A stretch of DNA of 64,000 nt from Streptomyces termitum. Lineage in GTDB: Bacteria; Actinomycetota; Actinomycetes; Streptomycetales; Streptomycetaceae. Shown one piece after another: positions 59,422-64,000 of the stretch (within the stretch, counting starts at the first letter, position 1; each line of letters starts with the position of its first letter). The stretch spans positions 62,001 to 126,000 of the forward strand of contig NZ_BMUL01000016.1 in assembly GCF_014650175.1 (NCBI RefSeq), written 5' to 3'. The notes under the pieces were generated by a model. That model was not told where the DNA came from. It did not search any database and worked only from the letters and a program-made list of their open reading frames with translations. The translations under genes and the position numbers were made by a program.

Positions 59422-59988
59422 ATGGCGGATGAACAAATGGCCGACGCCCGGGGCGGAACCCCGGAGGAGGCCGCGGGGGAGGGCGTGGGCGAGGTGCTCA
59501 GCGCGCCCCCGTACACACCGGCGTACGCCCTCCCGGCCCGGCCGCTGGACGCGATAGACCGCGACATCCTGCGACTGCTCCAGACGGACGGCCGGGCCTC
59601 GGTGCGGTCCGTCGCCGAGCGGGTGCACGTCTCCCGGGCCAACGCCTACGCCCGGATCAACCGGCTCATCGACGACGGGGTGATCCGGGGCTTCAGCGCC
59701 CGGATCAACCACGAGCGGGCCGGCCACGGCGCCTCCGCCTACATCACCCTCAAGATCGTCCAGAACTCCTGGCGCACGGTCCGCGAGCAGCTCAAAGCAC
59801 TGCCCGGCGCCGCGCACATCGCGCTGGTCAGCGGCGACTTCGATGTCCTGCTGCTGGTCCACACCCCGGACAACCGGACCCTGCGCGAGCTGGTCCTCAC
59901 CCGGCTCCAGGCCATCCCCGAGGTGCTCTCCACCCGCACCCTGCTGGTCTTCGACGAACTGGACCTGGACGCGGAACCGGGGACCTGA
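59422..59988 (+). CDS. bkdR: Lrp/AsnC-family regulator of the bkd operon
   Basis: A 188-residue Lrp/AsnC protein. After a 40-residue acidic, Ala/Glu/Pro-rich head comes the helix-turn-helix (LDAIDRDILRLLQTDGRASVRSVAERVHVSRANAYARINRLIDDGVI) and the ligand-binding RAM domain (AYITLKIVQNSWRTVREQLKALPGAAHIALVSGDFDVLLLVHTPD). It is divergent from bkdA1, the same arrangement as the S. coelicolor bkdR locus, whose product regulates BCAA catabolism genes. RAM domains bind amino acids, so branched-chain amino acids are plausible effectors. ATG 59422 is preceded by GGGGGG. The long head is not typical of Lrp and may be unstructured. Confidence 0.9.
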   Translation: MADEQMADARGGTPEEAAGEGVGEVLSAPPYTPAYALPARPLDAIDRDILRLLQTDGRASVRSVAERVHVSRANAYARINRLIDDGVIRGFSARINHERAGHGASAYITLKIVQNSWRTVREQLKALPGAAHIALVSGDFDVLLLVHTPDNRTLRELVLTRLQAIPEVLSTRTLLVFDELDLDAEPGT

Positions 59989-60012
59989 GGCGGGCACCCG
60001 GCGCTCTCACGC

Positions 60013-60056
60013 GGGAGGGGCGCGGCGGGGAAGGTTTTCCCCACCGCGCCCCTCCC
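60013..60056. terminator. bidirectional terminator between bkdR and the TetR gene
   Basis: GGGAGGGGCGCGG and CCGCGCCCCTCCC form a long stem extended by GGGGAA/TTCCCC, with a single A bulge and a four-base loop GGTT. It lies 24 bases after bkdR and six bases from the stop of the leftward TetR gene. Confidence 0.8.
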
Positions 60057-60062
60057 GTCCGC

Positions 60063-60653
60063 TCAGCGGGCCTTGCGGAGCCCGTCGAAGGCCATCCGGG
60101 CGACGGTCTCGGCGATCTGCGCGCGCTCCACCGGGTCCGGATGCGGCCGGTACCACTCCACCAGCGAGTTGATCATGCCGAAGAGGAGCCGGGTCGCGAG
60201 CCGGATGTCCACGTCGGACCGCAGGTCGCCCTCGGCCGCCGCCGCCCCGAGCAGATCGGCCACCCGGTGGTCGAACTCGCGGCGCCGCTCCATCGCCCAC
60301 CGCTCGGTGGCCGTGTTGCCCCGCACCCGCAGCAGCAGCGTCACGTACGGCAGCTCGGCTATCAGCACCTCGACGGTGCGCCGGGTCACGTGCTCGACCC
60401 GCTCGACCGCCCGGCCGCCCTGCGCGCCCGGCTCGTCGAGGACCGCGAAGAGGCCGTCCAGGGCCCGGCTGACCGCCCGCCGCAGCAGCTCCTCCTTGCC
60501 CGCCACGTGGTGGTAGATCGAGGACTTGGAGATCCCGGCCGCCTTGGAGAGGTGCTCCATGGAGGTGCCGTCGTAGCCGCGCTCGTTGAAGACCCCCACC
60601 GCGACCGAGAGCAGCGTCTCGGGGGTGTAGGTGTCGCGCCTGGCCGTCGTCAT
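60063..60653 (-). CDS. TetR-family regulator (PaaR-like)
   Basis: A 196-residue TetR repressor. Its helix-turn-helix (LLSVAVGVFNERGYDGTSMEHLSKAAGISKSSIYHHVAGKEELLRRAV) is typical. The C-terminal ligand domain (helices around TRRTVEVLIAELPYVTLLLRVRGNTATERW and ATRLLFGMINSLVEWYRP) resembles regulators that sense acyl-CoA or phenylacetyl-CoA. It is the second gene after the hydroxyacyl-CoA dehydrogenase with a one-base gap. The same 14-base operator is in front of that gene/paaN and in front of bkdA1/bkdR. PaaR-type repressors of actinobacteria recognise ACCG-N2-CG-N2-CGGT, as I recall. The identification as PaaR is inference. Confidence 0.88.
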   Translation of the reverse strand: MTTARRDTYTPETLLSVAVGVFNERGYDGTSMEHLSKAAGISKSSIYHHVAGKEELLRRAVSRALDGLFAVLDEPGAQGGRAVERVEHVTRRTVEVLIAELPYVTLLLRVRGNTATERWAMERRREFDHRVADLLGAAAAEGDLRSDVDIRLATRLLFGMINSLVEWYRPHPDPVERAQIAETVARMAFDGLRKAR

Positions 60654-60654
60654 G

Positions 60655-62208
60655 TCACTCGCCGCCCATCTCTGCGTAGGTCCGGCGGTAGAGCGCCAGG
60701 GAGGGTGCGTAGCGCCCGGTGGGCACGCGCGCGTGCAGCTCGTCGAGGAGTTCGTGCGCCCACGCGGCCCCGAGCCGTCGGCCCCATTCGACGGGGCCGA
60801 CGGGGTAGTTGACGCCCAGCCGCATGGCGGTGTCGATGTCCTCGGCGGAGGCGACGCCCTTGGCGACGGCGTCGGCGGCGAGGTCGACCAGCATCGCCAC
60901 CGTACGGGCGACGATCATGCCGGGGACGTCCCCGATGACGCTGACCTTCTTGCCGAGCGCCTGGAAGAGGCCGATCGCGCCGCGCAGCGTCTCCCAGGAG
61001 GTGACCTCGGAGGCCGAGAGGACGATCCGGGTCGCCGCCCGGTAGTCGAGGGCCAGGTCGAAGTAGACGACGTCCCGGAACTCGACCGAGGTCTGGCCGT
61101 CGGCGAGCGCGAGCTGGCCCCCGCCCGGCAGCAGGATCCGGGTGCCCCGGTCCTCCTCCGTCTCGCGCACCTCGATGCCGGCCTCGCGGACCATGGCGAT
61201 CAGCTCGCCGGCCGGGCCGAGCCCGCCCTCGACGGTGATCGTGTCCGGGGCCTCGGCCGGCGGCGCGGTGTGCGGCGCGGGCCGCTCGGCGTCCCCCTCG
61301 TACGGGAACCAGCCGCGGCCGGTCTTGCGGCCGAGGCGGCCGGACTCGACGAGCCGCCGCTGCGCCAGCGAGGGCGTGAACTTGGGGTCCTGGAAGAAGG
61401 AGTCCCACACGGAGCGGGTCACGGCCTCGTTGACGTCCTGGCCGATCAGGTCGGTCAGTTCGAAGGGGCCCATGCGGAAGCCGCCGCACTCGCGCAGCGC
61501 CGCGTCGATGGTGGCCGGGTCGGCGCCGCCCTCCTCGTACACGCGGAACGCCTCCGCGTAGAAGGGCCGGGCGATCCGGTTGACGATGAAGCCGGGGGTG
61601 TCGGCGCACCGCACCGGCGTCTTGCCCCAGCCCTTCACCGTCGCGTACGCGCGCGTGGCGGCGGACTCGTCGGTGGCGAAGCCGCGGACGACCTCGACGA
61701 GCGGGAGCAGCGGCGCCGGGTTGAAGAAGTGCAGGCCGACGAAGCGGCCGGGCAGGCGCAGGCCCCCGCCGATGGCGGTGACGGAGAGGGAGGAGGTGTT
61801 GGTGGCGAGGAGGGCGTCGTCGGCGACGACCTCCTCCAGGGCGGCGAAGAGGCTCCGTTTGACGGCCAGGTCCTCGACGATCGCCTCGACGACGAGGGCG
61901 GCGTCGGCGAGGTCGGCGAGGTCGGCGGCGGCGTGCAGCCGGCCGGCGGCGTCCTCGCGGGCGGCGGCGTCCAGGCGGCCCTTCTCGACGAGGCGGTCGA
62001 GGCGGGCGCGGATCGCGCCGACGGCCTCGGCGGCCCGGTCGGGCGCGCTGTCGTACAGGCGCACCGGGTGGCCGGCGACCAGCGCCACCTGCGCGATGCC
62101 CTGGCCCATGGTCCCGGTGCCGACGACGGCGACGGTCCGGTTCCGGTCGACGGCCTCGTCCATGGCGGCGCTCCCCCTGACGGTCACGGCGCTCGTGTCG
62201 GCGCTCAT
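60655..62208 (-). CDS. 3-hydroxyacyl-CoA dehydrogenase (PaaH/PaaC type, duplicated C-terminal domain)
   Basis: A 517-residue NAD-dependent dehydrogenase that oxidises 3-hydroxyacyl-CoA (3-hydroxyadipyl-CoA in phenylacetate breakdown). The N-terminal Rossmann fold starts VVGTGTMGQGIAQVAL (GTGTMG at 30-35). The catalytic His-Glu pair lies in FVGLHFFNPAPLLPLVEVV, with NRIARPFYAEAFRV after it. A first C-terminal domain (about 205-300) and a second (about 415-510, TSWETLRGAIGLFQ to DTAMRLGVNYPVGP) give the double-domain layout of PaaH-like enzymes. ATG 62208 has GGGGAGG upstream; ATG 62163 is also possible. It is divergent from paaN and runs into the TetR gene. Confidence 0.92.
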   Translation of the reverse strand: MSADTSAVTVRGSAAMDEAVDRNRTVAVVGTGTMGQGIAQVALVAGHPVRLYDSAPDRAAEAVGAIRARLDRLVEKGRLDAAAREDAAGRLHAAADLADLADAALVVEAIVEDLAVKRSLFAALEEVVADDALLATNTSSLSVTAIGGGLRLPGRFVGLHFFNPAPLLPLVEVVRGFATDESAATRAYATVKGWGKTPVRCADTPGFIVNRIARPFYAEAFRVYEEGGADPATIDAALRECGGFRMGPFELTDLIGQDVNEAVTRSVWDSFFQDPKFTPSLAQRRLVESGRLGRKTGRGWFPYEGDAERPAPHTAPPAEAPDTITVEGGLGPAGELIAMVREAGIEVRETEEDRGTRILLPGGGQLALADGQTSVEFRDVVYFDLALDYRAATRIVLSASEVTSWETLRGAIGLFQALGKKVSVIGDVPGMIVARTVAMLVDLAADAVAKGVASAEDIDTAMRLGVNYPVGPVEWGRRLGAAWAHELLDELHARVPTGRYAPSLALYRRTYAEMGGE

Positions 62209-62263
62209 AGGAGTGATCCTCCCCGATGGGTTTTCCACAGGATCGGCGGACCCCCTTGTCCCG

Positions 62264-62277
62264 ACCGATCGTTCGGT
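62264..62277. promoter_or_regulatory. TetR-type operator B between paaN and the hydroxyacyl-CoA dehydrogenase gene
   Basis: ACCGATCGTTCGGT is followed by TTACT, giving ACCG-N2-CG-N2-CGGT-N-A. It is 56 bases upstream of the dehydrogenase start and 55 bases upstream of paaN, so it is centred in the control region of both genes. It differs by one base from operator A at 59307. Confidence 0.7.
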
Positions 62278-62332
62278 TACTCTAACTCCGTACGCGTCTC
62301 CCTGCCCAGCTCGACGAGGAGTTGGTCCATCC

Positions 62333-64000
62333 ATGGCCACCGCCCAGCCGACCACCGACGTTCTGGCCGAGAAGCACCGGCCCACCCTCGACCAGGCCCT
62401 CGCCACCCTCCGCAGCCGCGCCTACTGGTCGCCGTACCCGGAGCACCCGAAGGCGTACGGCGCGGACGGCTCGCTGGACGCGGAGGCCGGCCTGGCGGCC
62501 CACCGGGCCGTGCTGAACACCCGCTTCGACCTCGACCAGCCGGGCACCGACGGCTGGACCGGCGGCGAGATCTCGCCCTACGGCCCCGAGCTCGGCGTCG
62601 AGTACCCGCACGCCGACCCCGACGTGCTGCTGCCCGCGATGCGCGCCGGGCTGCCCGCCTGGCGGGACGCGGGGCCGGAGGCGCGCGCCCTGGTCTGCCT
62701 GGAGATCCTGGCCCGGATCTCGGCCCGCACCCACGAGTTCGCCCACGCCGTCATGCACACCAGCGGCCAGGCGTTCCTGATGGCGTTCCAGGCCGGCGGC
62801 CCGCACGCCCAGGACCGCGGCCTGGAGGCGGTGGCGTACGCGTACGAGGAGCAGACCCGCACCCCCGCGGGCCGGGCCTCCTGGTCCAAGCCCCAGGGCA
62901 AGCGGGACCCGCTGGAGCTGAGCAAGGAGTTCACCCCGGTCGGCCGCGGCGTCGCCCTGGTCATCGGCTGCAACACCTTCCCGACGTGGAACGGCTACCC
63001 GGGCCTGTTCGCCTCCCTCGCGACCGGGAACGCGGTGCTGGTCAAGCCGCACCCGCGCGCGGTGCTGCCGCTGGCGCTGACCGTGCGGACGGCCCGCGAG
63101 GTGCTCGCCGAGCACGGCTTCGACCCGAACCTGGTGGCGCTGGCCACCGAGCGGCCCGGCGAGGGCATCGCCAAGACCCTGGCGCTGCGCCCGGAGATCC
63201 GGATCATCGACTACACCGGCTCGACCGCCTTCGGCGACTGGCTGGAGGCCAACGCCCGCCAGGCGCAGGTCTACACGGAGAAGGCCGGCGTCAACACGGT
63301 GCTGATCGACTCCACCGACGACTACAAGGGGATGCTGTCCAACCTGGCGTTCTCGCTGTCGCTGTACAGCGGCCAGATGTGCACCACCCCGCAGAACCTG
63401 CTGATCCCGCGCGACGGCATCGCCACCGACCAGGGCCCGAAGTCGTACGACGAGGTGGTGGCCGATCTGGCGGGCGCGGTCGGCGGCCTCCTCGGCGACG
63501 ACGCCAGGGCGAACGCGCTGCTGGGCGCGCTGGTCAACCCGGACGTGAAGGCCCGCCTGGAGGCGGCGGCCGGCCTGGGCGAGGTCGCGCTGGCCTCCCG
63601 CGAGGTGGCCCACCCGGACTTCCCGGACGCGGTCGTCCGCACCCCGGTCGTGGTGAAGCTGGACGGCTCCAAGCCGGACGCGGAGGCGGCGTACCTCTCC
63701 GAGTGCTTCGGCCCGATCTCCTTCGCGGTCTCGGTGGACTCCACGGCGGACGCCCTGGAGCTGCTGCGGCGCACGATCCGCGAGAAGGGCGCGATGACCG
63801 TCGGCGCGTACACGACCTCCGCCTCCACCGAGCGGGCCGTGGAGGAGGTCTGCCTGGAGGAGTCGGCGCAGCTGTCGCTGAACCTGACGGGCGGGGTGTA
63901 CGTGAACCAGACGGCCGCCTTCTCCGACTTCCACGGCTCGGGCGGCAACCCTGCGGCGAACGCGGCGCTGTGCGACGGCGCCTTCGTCTCCAACCGCTTC
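62333..64000 (+). CDS. paaN: phenylacetic acid degradation protein PaaN (aldehyde dehydrogenase), 3' truncated by window
   Basis: The first 556 codons of an aldehyde-dehydrogenase-family protein that in the paa pathway oxidises the aldehyde formed after ring opening of oxepin-CoA. Its frame is open to the last base. The nucleophile Cys lies in YSGQMCTTPQNLL and the general-base region in YTEKAGVNTVLID. NAD-binding parts include GCNTFPTWNGYPGL, VKPHPRAVLPLAL and DYTGSTAFGDWLEANA. It lacks the C-terminal MaoC-like hydratase seen in PaaZ, as expected for PaaN. Only a few residues are missing at the end. GAGGAG stands 13 bases before ATG 62333. Confidence 0.92.
   Translation, partial: MATAQPTTDVLAEKHRPTLDQALATLRSRAYWSPYPEHPKAYGADGSLDAEAGLAAHRAVLNTRFDLDQPGTDGWTGGEISPYGPELGVEYPHADPDVLLPAMRAGLPAWRDAGPEARALVCLEILARISARTHEFAHAVMHTSGQAFLMAFQAGGPHAQDRGLEAVAYAYEEQTRTPAGRASWSKPQGKRDPLELSKEFTPVGRGVALVIGCNTFPTWNGYPGLFASLATGNAVLVKPHPRAVLPLALTVRTAREVLAEHGFDPNLVALATERPGEGIAKTLALRPEIRIIDYTGSTAFGDWLEANARQAQVYTEKAGVNTVLIDSTDDYKGMLSNLAFSLSLYSGQMCTTPQNLLIPRDGIATDQGPKSYDEVVADLAGAVGGLLGDDARANALLGALVNPDVKARLEAAAGLGEVALASREVAHPDFPDAVVRTPVVVKLDGSKPDAEAAYLSECFGPISFAVSVDSTADALELLRRTIREKGAMTVGAYTTSASTERAVEEVCLEESAQLSLNLTGGVYVNQTAAFSDFHGSGGNPAANAALCDGAFVSNRF

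Noticed and set aside
35049..62277. A biosynthetic gene cluster or novel defence island around the bkd genes
   Set aside because: I looked for polyketide, NRPS, RiPP, toxin, nuclease and helicase genes and saw none. The gene order agrees with conserved core chromosome.

Overview
This is a high-G+C (mostly above 70 %) stretch of a Streptomyces chromosome from its conserved core. Signs of this are the extreme third-position GC codon use, dense GTG starts and 4-base start/stop overlaps, Streptomyces-type families (SpoIIE-type PP2C phosphatase with a fused ATPase, bacterial proteasome activator, mycothiol-dependent isomerase family, PASTA kinase) and three exact parS palindromes (GTTTCACGTGAAAC). 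From memory, the gene order matches the S. coelicolor region around SCO3792-SCO3835, close to oriC. Dispersed parS sites fit that position.

Layout. 1-7.8 kb: end of an APC permease, a hypothetical protein, a Tat-exported PhoX phosphatase, a low-complexity VWA protein and an OmpR-type two-component pair. 7.8-13.7 kb: metG and aspS, flanking an accessory insert that holds a small HTH-like protein with its own operators, two tandem Imm50-type immunity genes of clearly lower G+C, and a GNAT acetyltransferase. 13.8-22.7 kb: PAS/GAF/PP2C/HATPase regulator, AI-2E-type permease, a pirin that lacks its metal-binding HPH segment, an SseB-like protein, a FadE-type acyl-CoA dehydrogenase behind paired palindromic operators, an M18 aminopeptidase and a small exported protein. 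22.7-35 kb: a thioredoxin-NHL protein, a surface protein with a DUF4239 partner, parS, a LURP-one protein, a Cys/Met-metabolism PLP enzyme, a nitrilase, a mycothiol-dependent-type enzyme, an MFS/GntR operon and a membrane protein pair carrying a second parS in its coding sequence.

35-39.7 kb: first branched-chain 2-oxoacid dehydrogenase operon (bkdA2B2C2) divergent from an orphan NarL/DevR-type response regulator. 39.7-51 kb: PPOX protein, a phosphotransferase with a TTA (bldA-dependent) codon, two divergent paralogous Ser/Thr kinases of identical length, a Pro/Thr-rich surface protein, a PadR-ABC-FtsX module and the proteasome activator. 51-55.7 kb: quinone oxidoreductase, a K+ channel, and moeA/mobA, with a third parS overlapping the moeA stop and the channel start. 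55.7-64 kb: second BCKDH operon (bkdA1B1C1) divergent from its Lrp-type regulator bkdR, then a TetR/3-hydroxyacyl-CoA dehydrogenase operon divergent from paaN, which runs off the window.

How the genes work together. The two BCKDH operons turn Val/Leu/Ile-derived 2-oxoacids into branched acyl-CoAs, which feed fatty-acid and polyketide starter units. The acyl-CoA and hydroxyacyl-CoA dehydrogenases and PaaN extend this to acyl-CoA and phenylacetate catabolism. An almost identical 14-bp palindrome lies in both the bkdA1/bkdR and the paaN/hydroxyacyl-CoA-dehydrogenase divergent promoters. This suggests that one TetR-family repressor (60063-60653) ties the two pathways together. I found no CRISPR array, tRNA, rRNA, complete IS element or biosynthetic gene cluster.
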